Below, piece after piece: positions 18,382 to 28,800 of a stretch of DNA of 64,000 nucleotides. The translations under genes and the position numbers were made by a program. Position 1 is the stretch's first letter. Each line of letters opens with the position of its first letter. This DNA is from Demequina sediminis (GTDB lineage Bacteria > Actinomycetota > Actinomycetes > Actinomycetales > Demequinaceae), in assembly GCF_030296675.1 (NCBI RefSeq), contig NZ_AP027736.1, positions 1,550,001 to 1,614,000 on the forward strand. Reading direction: 5' to 3'. Under the pieces are notes generated by a model. It ran no database searches, was not told where the DNA came from, and was given only the letters and a program-made list of their open reading frames with translations.

Positions 18382-19521
18382 ACGTCCCACACCGCGATCC
18401 TCGCCGCGCAGATGGGCATCCCCGCGGTGGTTCAGCTCCACGGCGCGACGGCGATCGCCGCCGGGACGCTCGTCGCCGTCGACGGCGACTCGGGCGAGGT
18501 CACCCTCGAGCCCGACATGGCGCTCATCGAGGCGCAGCGCGAGCGCCGCGAGGCCCTCGCCGCGGCCCTCGCGGGGGTGTCCGGGGCGGGTGCGACCCGC
18601 GACGGCCACGCCGTCGCCCTGCTGGCGAACATCGGCGGGGTGGACGATGCCGAGGCCGCGGGCGCGCTCGACCTCGAGGGCGTCGGACTGTTCCGCACGG
18701 AGTTCGTCTACCTGTCCGCGCAGACGATGCCGACCGTCGAGGAGCAGGCCGAGGTCTACCGGCGGGTGCTCGCCCCCTTCCCCGGCCGCCGCGTCGTCGT
18801 GCGCACGCTCGACGCGGGCGCCGACAAGCCGCTCGCGTTCGCGAACCTGGGCGAAGAGGAGAACCCCGCGCTCGGCCGCCGGGGCCTGCGCCTGTGCCAG
18901 GCGATGCCCGAGGTGCTCGACTCGCAGCTCGAGGCGCTCGCGATCGCGGCGCGCGAGACCGGCGCCGACGTGCGGGTGATGGCGCCCATGGTCGCGACGG
19001 CCGATGAGGCCGCGTGGTTCGCGGCGCGCGTGCGCGCGGTGGGCCTTCCCAAGGCGGGCGTGATGATCGAGGTGCCGGCCGCGGCGCTGCGCTCACGCCA
19101 CGTGCTCGAGGACGTCGACTTCGGCTCCCTGGGCACCAACGATCTTGCGCAGTACACGATGGCGGCGGACCGCATGGAGGGCGAGCTGTCCGACCTCCTC
19201 GACCCATGGCAGCCCGCCGTGCTCGACGTGGTCGCGGCGGCGTGCGAGGGCGGCGCGGTCACCGGCAAGCCGATCGGCGTGTGCGGCGTGTGCGGCGAGT
19301 CGGCGGGAGACCCCTACCTCGCTCTCGTGCTCGCTGGCCTCGGCGTGTCAAGCCTGTCGATGGCACCGTCCAAGGTGCCCGCGGTGCGTCTCGCGCTGTC
19401 CGTCCACACGCTCGACGAGTGCCGGGAACTGGCGGGCCGCGCACGCGCCGCACGATCCGCGTCCGAGGCACGCGAGGCGGTGCGGGCCGCCGCGAGCGCC
19501 GAGCTCACCGCGATACTCTAG
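18382..19521 (+). pseudogene. ptsI: Phosphoenolpyruvate-protein phosphotransferase (PTS enzyme I), C-terminal two-thirds
   Basis: Begins exactly at the active-site histidine motif ([17 protein letters not shown]) and then holds the whole PEP-binding barrel: [46 protein letters not shown], and the catalytic cysteine in GVCGVCGESAGDP. The N-terminal HPr-binding domain and start codon are missing, and no ptsH gene is seen. It is joined to the IIB fragment one base out of frame. One extra G would make a continuous IIA-IIB'-EI' reading frame. A functional fusion is unlikely because half of IIB is missing. Deletion or misassembly is the simplest view. Confidence 0.85.
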
Positions 19522-19543
19522 GGGCCCCGAAGGAGGCCTGTCG

Positions 19544-20410
19544 TTGCATCGGTCCGCCGCCCTGCTTGAGGACCTGTCCCTCGAGACCACCGCTCGAGAC
19601 GCGGCGACCCTCGTCGCACGCGCCGCGGACGTGCCCGTGGGCACGCGCGTCAGCATCACGCACCTGTCCACGGAGAGCGCGGCCGAGCGTCGCGAGGCGG
19701 CCGCCGCCGCAGGGCGGGTCCGGCTCGTGCCGGTCCCCCACCTCGCGGCGCGCCGCGTCGCGTCCGAGGCCGAGCTGCGCGCGACGCTTGAGGGCCTGCG
19801 GGCGCACCACGCGCAGGAGCGCTTGTTCCTGGTGGGCGGCGACCCGCGCGTGGCGGCGGGGCCCTACGGCTCGGCCCTCGATGTCGTCACGTCCGGCCTG
19901 CTCCCCGCGGCCGGGGTGATCGAGGTGGGAATCGCGGGCTATCCCGCGGGGCATCCCGCGATCGGGGACGCTTTCCTGGGGGCGGCGCTGCGCGACAAGG
20001 CCGCCGCGATCGCGGACCAGGGCCTCGCGGGCACCATCACCACGCAGTTCTCGTTCGACGCCGAGGCGGTCGCGCAGTGGATCGAGCGCGTGCGCGAGAC
20101 GGGGATCGACCTTCCGATCCGCGTGGGCGTGCCCGGCCCCGCGGGCGTGCGCCGCCTCGTCGCCTTCGCGCGCCGCTGCGGCGTCGCCACGAGTGCGGGC
20201 ATCGCGCGCAAGTACGGCTTCTCTCTCGCCTCGCTCGCGGGCACCGCGGGTCCCGACCGCTTCGTCGCCGACCTCGCCGGCCGCCTCGAGGCGGCGCACG
20301 GCGACGTGCGCCTCCACCTGTTCACGTTCGGCACGCTCGACGCGGCGATCGACTGGGCCGTGCGCGCGCGGAGGTGCTCAGTGCCCAGAATCGTCGAAAA
20401 CGGGCACTGA
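19544..20410 (+). CDS. Methylenetetrahydrofolate reductase-like protein
   Basis: 288 residues of the MTHFR TIM-barrel family (PF02219). Recognisable parts are RVSITHLSTESAAERREAA, LFLVGGDPRVAAGPYGSALD, GVIEVGIAGYPAGHPAIGD, the FAD/folate-contact region GTITTQFSFDAEAVAQWIERV, and LPIRVGVPGPAGVRRLVAFA. These match a diverged actinobacterial MTHFR group that differs from E. coli MetF. A classical role making 5-methyl-THF is probable but not certain. TTG 19544 is supported by AAGGAGG 7 nt upstream. The last 13 codons lie inside a long inverted repeat, so the C-terminus may not be original. Confidence 0.72.
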   Translation: MHRSAALLEDLSLETTARDAATLVARAADVPVGTRVSITHLSTESAAERREAAAAAGRVRLVPVPHLAARRVASEAELRATLEGLRAHHAQERLFLVGGDPRVAAGPYGSALDVVTSGLLPAAGVIEVGIAGYPAGHPAIGDAFLGAALRDKAAAIADQGLAGTITTQFSFDAEAVAQWIERVRETGIDLPIRVGVPGPAGVRRLVAFARRCGVATSAGIARKYGFSLASLAGTAGPDRFVADLAGRLEAAHGDVRLHLFTFGTLDAAIDWAVRARRCSVPRIVENGH

Positions 20411-20417
20411 GCACCTC
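20371..20417. repeat. 47-bp perfect inverted repeat at the metF-like 3' end
   Basis: GAGGTGCTCAGTGCCC, a 15-nt AT-rich loop (AGAATCGTCGAAAAC), then the exact complement GGGCACTGAGCACCTC. It supplies the last codons and stop of the metF-like gene, and lies between that gene and convergent yaeQ. It could act as a terminator. Its composition differs from the surroundings, and it reads as coding only by running into the gene, so an inserted small repeat element is also possible. Confidence 0.75.
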
Positions 20418-20436
20418 GCAGGGCGCACGCGCCAGC

Positions 20437-20976
20437 TCAGCCCAGGGGACGGGTGTGGATCGCGGAATCGAGGCTCGTGCCGTTGAGCTCGACATAGAGG
20501 TGACGCTCCGTGACCGAGACGGTGAGCGCGTTGCGCCGCGCGACCAGCGAGGCGGCAGCCTCCACGAAGCCGGGGTCGAAGCTGTGGAGGCGAATCTCCT
20601 CGCGGCGGTGGATGCGCTTGCCTTCCCAGCGCGCGAGCACCTTTGCCGGGTCGTGCTGCGTATACACGGCGGTGCGCGCGGCAAGGCGGCTGCCCCGGTG
20701 CAGTCGCTCCGCCTCGGGCTGACCGACCTCGATCCACGCGGTGACGAGCCCGGTGAGGTCGCGCGCGATCACGGCCGGCTCGTCCGCGGTGGAGATGCCC
20801 TCGCTGAAGCCGATCCCGTCCTCGTACTCGAGGCAGTACGCGAGCACGCGCGTCACCATGAAGGCGGACGTCTCCGACGGGTGGCGCGCGACGCGGAGCG
20901 AGAACTCCTCGTAGATCGCCCTGTCCACGTCGGCGAGGTGAGTCTCGAACGTGTGAACAGTCGCACCGGCAGCCAT
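20437..20976 (-). CDS. YaeQ family protein
   Basis: 179 residues. The YaeQ fold (PD-(D/E)XK nuclease-like) is indicated by ATVHTFETHLADVDRAIYEE, LRVARHPSETSAFMVTRVLA, FSEGISTADEPAVIARDLTG and WIEVGQPEAERLHRGSRLA. The acidic residue in DEPAV and the E and Q of WIEVGQP correspond to the family's putative catalytic set. Function in bacteria is unsettled. ATG 20976 follows a TAGGCT box by 8 nt, so the message is nearly leaderless. The gene stands alone. Confidence 0.85.
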   Translation of the reverse strand: MAAGATVHTFETHLADVDRAIYEEFSLRVARHPSETSAFMVTRVLAYCLEYEDGIGFSEGISTADEPAVIARDLTGLVTAWIEVGQPEAERLHRGSRLAARTAVYTQHDPAKVLARWEGKRIHRREEIRLHSFDPGFVEAAASLVARRNALTVSVTERHLYVELNGTSLDSAIHTRPLG

Positions 20977-20984
20977 GGCGCACC

Positions 20985-20990
20985 AGCCTA
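20985..20990 (-). promoter_or_regulatory. -10 element of yaeQ
   Basis: TAGGCT on the minus strand, eight bases before the ATG at 20976. Confidence 0.5.
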
Positions 20991-21012
20991 CGGGCCGCCG
21001 CGACGGCCACGG

Positions 21013-21086
21013 TGCCCCCGGCGGGGTTCGAACCCGCGCTGTGCCGATTTTAAGTCGGCTGCCTCTGCCAGTTGGGCTACGGGGGC
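21013..21086 (-). tRNA. tRNA-Leu(UAA) by anticodon, with class I (short variable loop) shape
   Basis: A full cloverleaf is visible: 7-bp acceptor GCCCCCG/CGGGGGC, D arm, 5-bp anticodon stem GCCGA/TCGGC with loop CTTAAAA (anticodon TAA), 5-nt variable loop ACAGC, T arm GCGGG-TTCGAAC-CCCGC, discriminator A. The 3' CCA is not encoded (ACCG). Total 74 nt. Normal bacterial tRNA-Leu is class II with a long variable arm, so leucine identity is uncertain although the anticodon reads UUA. It lies just downstream of ppx. Confidence 0.82.
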
Positions 21087-21090
21087 CGGA

Positions 21091-22068
21091 CTAGCGCTCC
21101 TCGGCGGGCCGTTCCGCCGCGCGCTCCGCCGCAGAGAACGCGATGCCGTCGAGGATGTCGTGCTCGCTCGTCACCACGTGGGGCAGGCGCCCGCCCGCGT
21201 CGACCACGGCCGCGCGCACGCGCTGCATCACGGTCTTCCACACGAGAGCGCCCGCGCCGATGACGTCCACGCGACCGGGGTGCATGAAGCCCAGTGCGGC
21301 GCGTTCGGCGCGCGACGAGGCAAGCAGCTCGTCGCACGCCTTGATCGCGTCGTCGATGTCGATCACGGCGCCGTTGATGGCGGCGCGGTCGTACTCCGGG
21401 AGGCCGAGCGCGTGCGCGGTCACCGTCGTGATGGACCCCGCCAGCCCCACGAGAGTCGCCGTGCGCTCGACGGGCACGCCTGCGAGGGCGAGGTCGATCG
21501 CGTCGTGCACGTCGCGTTCGGCATCGGCCACCTGCGCCGCGGAGGGCGGGTCGCCAGCGAGGTGGCGCTCCGTCATGCGCACGCAGCCCACGTCCATCGA
21601 GTGCGCGAACTCGGGGCGATCGGTGCCCAGCACCACCTCGGTCGAGCCGCCACCCAGGTCGACCACCAGGAACGGGGCGTCGTGAGCGGCGTCGAGGGCG
21701 CCGGTGGCGCCCCTGAACGACAGCGCTGCCTCCTCCGCGCCCGAGATCACCTCGGGGGTCACCCCGAGACGCTGCTCGATCCCCGACAGGAACACGTCAC
21801 GGTTGCGCGCATCGCGCGTCGCGGACGTCGCCACGAAGCGGATCGCCTCGACGCCGTGCTCGCGGCACTGCGCCGCGTAGAGGTCCGTGGCCGCGAAGGT
21901 GCGCTCGAGCGCCTCGGCGGCGAACTCACCCGTCCGGTCGACGCCCTGCCCCAGGCGCACCACGGTCATGGTCCGGACCACGTCCGTCAGGGTCCCCGCG
22001 TCGAGGTCGACGTCGGCGATCAGCAGGCGGATCGAGTTGGTCCCGCAATCAATGGCGGCTACACGCAT
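21091..22068 (-). CDS. ppx: Exopolyphosphatase / pppGpp phosphatase (Ppx/GppA family)
   Basis: 325 residues of the ASKHA phosphatase fold. Phosphate-binding motif 1 is VAAIDCGTNSIRLLIAD. The catalytic-Glu region is VISGAEEAALSFRGA. The second phosphate motif is FLVVDLGGGSTEVVLG, and the adenosine-type motif is TLVGLAGSITTVTAHALGL. Hydrolyses polyphosphate or guanosine pentaphosphate. This short actinobacterial form lacks the C-terminal HD domain of E. coli Ppx. ATG 22068 follows a TAGGCT box by 7 nt. It continues the eno-ftsB-DUF501-ppx order typical of actinobacteria. Confidence 0.92.
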   Translation of the reverse strand: MRVAAIDCGTNSIRLLIADVDLDAGTLTDVVRTMTVVRLGQGVDRTGEFAAEALERTFAATDLYAAQCREHGVEAIRFVATSATRDARNRDVFLSGIEQRLGVTPEVISGAEEAALSFRGATGALDAAHDAPFLVVDLGGGSTEVVLGTDRPEFAHSMDVGCVRMTERHLAGDPPSAAQVADAERDVHDAIDLALAGVPVERTATLVGLAGSITTVTAHALGLPEYDRAAINGAVIDIDDAIKACDELLASSRAERAALGFMHPGRVDVIGAGALVWKTVMQRVRAAVVDAGGRLPHVVTSEHDILDGIAFSAAERAAERPAEER

Positions 22069-22075
22069 GGGGACC

Positions 22076-22081
22076 AGCCTA
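22076..22081 (-). promoter_or_regulatory. -10 element of ppx
   Basis: TAGGCT on the minus strand, seven bases before the ATG at 22068, which implies a leaderless message. Confidence 0.55.
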
Positions 22082-22093
22082 GTCAGCGGCGAC

Positions 22094-22600
22094 TCAGACC
22101 TCGACCGCGCACGTGCAGCGATCGGGACGCCAGCTGTCCGCGATGAGCGCGAGCGCGCGGTCGCCGAGCGGATTGACGCCCGGTCCCGCGGCGAGCGCGT
22201 GGCCCACGAGCACGTGGAGGCACTTGACGCGGTCGGGCATGCCGCCCGCGGAGATCCCGTGAATCTCGGGCACGTCCCCGAGTGCGTAGCGCTCGCCGAG
22301 GTAGCGCTCGTGCGCGGCGCGGTACGCGGCCGCGAGGTCCTCGTCCTCGCGCAGCGACTCCTGCATCGTCTTCATCACGCCGTTCGCCTCGAGCGTCGAC
22401 ACGGCGGCGACCGCGTCGGGATGTGTGAGGTAGTACTGCGTCGGGAACGGCGTGCCGTCGGGAAGGCGCGGCGCGGTGTGGACCACGGTGGGGTTGCCGC
22501 ACACGCAGCGCGCGGCAATCGCCACGATCCCGCGCGGCTCGCGTCCCAACTGCGCGGCGAGAACCGCGACGTCGCGTGCGGTGGCAGGGGTGTCGTTCAC
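22094..22600 (-). CDS. DUF501 domain protein
   Basis: 168 residues. The family is recognised by GREPRGIVAIAARCVCGNPTVV, the GTPFPTQYYLTHP motif and a Cys/His-containing end (GGMPDRVKCLHVLVGHALAAG and the terminal DRCTCAVEV). The cysteines and histidine suggest a metal site. Function is unknown. Its conserved place between ftsB and ppx in actinobacteria supports a real, perhaps housekeeping role. GTG 22600 is set by a TAGACT box 7 nt upstream and the absence of a ribosome site. Confidence 0.88.
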   Translation of the reverse strand: MNDTPATARDVAVLAAQLGREPRGIVAIAARCVCGNPTVVHTAPRLPDGTPFPTQYYLTHPDAVAAVSTLEANGVMKTMQESLREDEDLAAAYRAAHERYLGERYALGDVPEIHGISAGGMPDRVKCLHVLVGHALAAGPGVNPLGDRALALIADSWRPDRCTCAVEV

Positions 22601-22607
22601 CCGCAGG

Positions 22608-22613
22608 AGTCTA
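22608..22613 (-). promoter_or_regulatory. -10 element of the DUF501 gene
   Basis: TAGACT on the minus strand, seven bases before GTG 22600. It overlaps the last codons of the upstream ftsB-like gene. Confidence 0.5.
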
Positions 22614-23153
22614 GTCGCCCGCCTCGTCGACCGACTTCCACAGCCGGGTGTACCAGGTGCCGTCCTCCTCCTCGGTGACGGCACCCGTCGCGGCGGCGGT
22701 GCCATCCGCGGAGCCCTCGACCGTCTCGGGGTCGATCACGCGGTACGGCGTCTCGCCGGGGAACACGTAGGCCAGCCGCTCACGCGCCTGGGCCACCACG
22801 AACGCGGGGTCCTCCCAGCGCGCGGTCTCCGCAGCAAGGTCCTCGACCTCCTGTTGCGCGGTCTCGGCCTCGGCACGCAGTGCGGCGAGTTCCTCCTGCT
22901 GACGGAAGTACGAGCGCAGCGAGGGCAACAGCACCGCGGCTGCGAGCACCACGACCCCGGCAAGCACCACGAGGCGCCATCCCATCGCGGTCACCCACGA
23001 CCCGCGTGCGGCGGCGGGCTCGATCCGGTTGCGTGCGGGCTGGGTGCGCGCCTGGCTCGATGGACCGCCCGGGCGGCTCGCGGCGCGGGACTTGGGGATG
23101 CGCACGCCTCCGGTCGACGGACCGGTGCGACGGCGGGGGGCGGTGGGTGACAC
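22611..23153 (-). CDS. ftsB: Septum formation initiator (FtsB/DivIC family)
   Basis: 180 residues. An Arg/Pro-rich cytoplasmic tail (1-55) is followed by one membrane helix (WRLVVLAGVVVLAAAVLLPS), then a coiled coil rich in Glu/Ala (about 80-115) and the family end motif VAQARERLAYVFPGETPYRVIDPE. FtsB/DivIC links FtsQ and FtsL in the divisome. Position directly after eno matches many actinobacteria. GTG 23153 is the first start in frame; the exact N-terminus is uncertain because the tail is low-complexity. Confidence 0.88.
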   Translation of the reverse strand: MSPTAPRRRTGPSTGGVRIPKSRAASRPGGPSSQARTQPARNRIEPAAARGSWVTAMGWRLVVLAGVVVLAAAVLLPSLRSYFRQQEELAALRAEAETAQQEVEDLAAETARWEDPAFVVAQARERLAYVFPGETPYRVIDPETVEGSADGTAAATGAVTEEEDGTWYTRLWKSVDEAGD

Positions 23154-23201
23154 CCCGCCATTGTCCCCGGACGCGGCTCCCCACCGGTTCAGAAACGCCG
23201 A

Positions 23202-23233
23202 ACGGGCGCGCCCCCGTGAGGAGGCGCGCCCGT
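23202..23233 (-). terminator. Hairpin downstream of eno
   Basis: ACGGGCGCGCC (23202-23212) pairs with GGCGCGCCCGT (23223-23233) across a 10-nt loop, 20 bp past the eno stop. It separates highly expressed eno from ftsB. Confidence 0.75.
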
Positions 23234-23254
23234 CGGTTCGAGCCGTGAGACCGC

Positions 23255-25255
<2,001 letters not shown>

Positions 25256-25263
<8 letters not shown>

Positions 25264-25882
25264 GCGCCGCCCAGGGTGCCGTGGTGTCGGAGAAGCCCGA
25301 CACGCCCAGGAAGGTGATGAAGGAGAAGTTGCCCAGTCCGGCCGACTCCGCGGTGCCCACCGCCGCGTTGATCGACTCGATCAGCGCGTCCGACGAGAAC
25401 TCGCCCACGCGGGGCGAGAACTCGCCCTCGGCCGCGGCGCGGTTGGCGATCTCACGAATGCCCTCGAACGTGGGGTCGGAGTACGCGAGCACGTACAGCG
25501 CGAGCATTGCGCGCGAGGACTCGACCACCTCGTCGGACGGCTCCGGATCCGTCGCGCCCGCGTTCTCGAACCACGCGGTCGTAATCGTGAGGGCGTCGGC
25601 CTCGCGGATCGGGGCGCCCTGCGCCTCGGTGGCCGCGAGCAACGCGGGACCCATCGCGGCGAAGGTCGCGAGCGCGCGGCGATCGGGCACGGCGAGCCCG
25701 TCGCTGTCCTCGGCCCACTGTGCCGCGAGCGCGTCGAGCTCCGCGGTCGTGACGGTGGTCTCGTCGACCGTGAGCGCGACTCCTGGGGTGCCCTGCCCGG
25801 GGACGGCACAGCCGGCGAGCAGGAGGGACGATGCGGCGAAGGCCGCGGCGGCGAGGCGCGGGCGGAACGTCATGGCCCTCAT
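25256..25882 (-). CDS. Lipoprotein, possibly SurA N-terminal-like
   Basis: 208 residues with a lipoprotein signal: basic start, hydrophobic LAAAAFAASSLLLAGC lipobox near residue 25. The mature part starts with GVALTVDETTVTTAELDALA, which resembles the N-terminal helix entry of SurA/PrsA-type chaperone domains, and is mainly alpha-helical. No PPIase domain follows. The start at 25882 overlaps the mfd stop (ATGA); ATG 25873 is an alternative. It lies between mfd and mazG with coupled overlaps at both ends. The chaperone role is inferred and weak. Confidence 0.7.
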
Positions 25883-28800
25883 CCTAATGTCGCCGCGCTG
25901 GGCAGCTGCGCGCGCGTCGCCTGGAGGACCGTGCGCACCCAGTCGAGCACGTCGAGCCCCTCGACCGGCTTTCCTCCCACGCGGGCCGTCATCGGCGCGG
26001 GGACCAGCGCCTGACGCACCGCAGGCTTCAGCAGGGTGCCAGGGAACAGCCGCGTGAGGCGCATCGCCGCGGAGTCGGGCAGCTCGAGCGGGCTGAACCG
26101 GATGTAGCGGCCCTGCGCGACCACATCGTGGATGCCCGCGGCGCGCAGCTCGAGGCGCAGCCGCGCGACCGCGAGCAGGTTGGACACGGGCTCGGGGAGC
26201 GTGCCGTAGCGGTCGTCGAGCTCCTCCTCGATGCCGGCGAGCGCCTCCTCGGAGTCCGCGTCGGCGATCTTCCGGTACGCCTCGAGGCGCAGCCGCTCGT
26301 GCTCGATGTACTCGGTGGGCAGGTGCGCGTCGATCGGCAGGTCCACCGTCATCGGCGCCCGCTCCTCCTCGCCCTCGCCGCGGAAGCCCGCCACCGCCTC
26401 CCCCACCATGCGGATGTAGAGGTCGAAGCCCACGCCCTCGATGTGCCCCGACTGCTCGGCGCCCAGCAGGTTGCCCGCGCCGCGGATCTCGAGGTCCTTC
26501 ATCGCGACGGCCATGCCCGAGCCCAGGTCCGTGTTGGCGGCGATGGTCTGGAGGCGGTCGTGCGCGGTCTCGGTGAGTGTGCGCTCGGGCGGGTAGAGGA
26601 AGTATGCGTACGCGCGTTCGCGGCCGCGACCCACGCGACCGCGCAGCTGGTGCAGCTGCGACAACCCGAAGGCGTCCGCGCGCTCGACGATCAGGGTGTT
26701 GGCATTCGAGATGTCGAGTCCCGTCTCGACGATCGTCGTGCACACGAGGACGTCGTACTTCTTGTCGTAGTAGTCGACGATCACCTGCTCGAGCTGCTTC
26801 TCGCTCATCTGACCGTGAGCGACGGCGACGCGCGCCTCGGGGACCAGCTCGCCGATCTTGAGGGCGGCGCGCGCGATGGACTTCACGGAGTTGTGGATGT
26901 AGAAGACCTGACCGTCGCGCAGCAGTTCGCGGCGGATCGCGGCAATCACCTGCGCGTCCTCGTGGGGACCCACATACGTGAGGATCGGGTGGCGCTCCTC
27001 GGGAGGGGTCGCGAGGGTCGACATCTCGCGGATGCCCGTCACGGCCATCTCGAGCGTGCGCGGGATGGGCGTAGCCGACATCGCGAGCACGTCGACGTCC
27101 GTGCGCAGCGCCTTGAGCGTCTCCTTGTGCTCGACGCCGAAGCGCTGCTCCTCGTCGATGACGATCAACCCCAGGTCCTTGAAGCGCACGGATCCCGTGA
27201 TGAGGCGGTGGGTGCCGATCACCAGGTCGATCGTGCCGTCCGCGAGGCCAGCGATGACCTCCTTGGCCTCCTTGTCGGACTGGAAGCGCGACAGCGCGGC
27301 GATCTTCACGGGGAACTGGGCGAAGCGCTCGGTGAAGGTGTCGACGTGCTGCTTGACGAGCAGCGTGGTGGGACACAGCACCGCGACCTGCGTGCCGTCC
27401 TGGATGGCCTTGAACGCCGCCCTCACTGCGACCTCGGTCTTGCCGAATCCCACGTCGCCACACACGAGACGGTCCATGGGGACGGCCTTCTCCATGTCCT
27501 CCTTGACCTCGTCGATGGTCGACAACTGGTCAGGGGTCTCGACGAACGGGAAGGACTCCTCGAGCTCGCGCTGCCACGGCGTGTCCGGGCCGAACTCGCG
27601 GCCCTTGGTCGCCATGCGCGCGCTGTAGAGGCGGATCAGCTCGGCGGCGATCTCCTTGATCGCCTTGCGCGCCCTGCCCTTGGTCTTGGCCCAGTCGGCG
27701 CCGCCCATCTTGTTGACCGAGGGCGCCTCCCCGCCCACGTACTTGGTGACCAGGTCCAGCTGGTCCGTGGGGACCGACAGGCGGTCACCGGGGCCGCCGC
27801 GCTTGGACGGCGCGTACTCGATCACCAGGTACTCGCGCTCAACGCCGCGCACCGTGCGCTTGGTGAGCTCGACGAACCGGCCGACGCCGTGGCCCTCGTG
27901 CACCACGAAGTCGCCCGGCCGCAGCTGCAGCGGGTCCACGACCGCACGGCGCCGCGACGCGGTCTTCACCTTGGGCCCTGCGGCCGTCGCGGCGCGGCCG
28001 GTGAGGTCGCTCTCGTGGAGCACCATCAGCCGCGACTCGGCCACCTGGAAGCCGCCGCCGTCGACGTTGGCGAGCACCGCGACCACGCCGTCCCCCGCAT
28101 CGTCCCCGTGCGCGGCGAGGCGCGCCGGAAGGTCGTGTTCGGCGCACTGTTCGACCGTGCGCTGCGCGCTGCCAGGGCTCGCCGCGACGATCACGACGCG
28201 CCACCCGTCCGCAAGTCGCGCGCGCACCGCATCGAGCGCCGCGGCGAGGCGGCCGCGGTGGTCCTCGACCTCGGCGATGCCCGACTCGACCGCTCCGGCC
28301 GCGCCGAAAGGGCCCACGGAGGTCCACCCGAGGCCGCGGTCCTCGGCGCCGTCGCGCAGCTCCTCGAGGGAGAGGAACGCGGCGTCAGCCTCGATGGGGG
28401 CGTCGGCGCCCGCGGTCGCACTCACCCATGCCGCCGCCAGGAACTCCTGCGCGGTGCGCTGCAGGTCCTCGGCGCGGCGCGCGAGTCGCTCGGGCTCGAT
28501 CGCGACCACGCGCGTGTCGCGCGGCAGGACGTCGGTGAGCGCCTGCAGGCGCGTGAGCAGCGCGGGGATGAGCGACTCCATGCCCTCGACCGCGTGGCCG
28601 TCCGCGATGCGCGCGAGCAGGTCCGCGGCGGCGGGGATGCGGTCCACGAGCGTCGCGGCGCGCGCCCGCACGTCCTCGGTCAGCAGCAGCTCGCGGCACG
28701 GCGGCGCCCACAGCCGGTCGACGTCGGCCAGCGAGCGCTGGTCCGCGACGGAGAACGAGCGCAGCGACTCGACCTCGTCGCCGAAGAACTCGACGCGCAC

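Noticed and set aside
17732..19521. A natural multidomain PTS fusion such as FPr
   Set aside because: IIB stops half-way and enzyme I begins at its active-site motif with no HPr or start, which no functional fusion would show.
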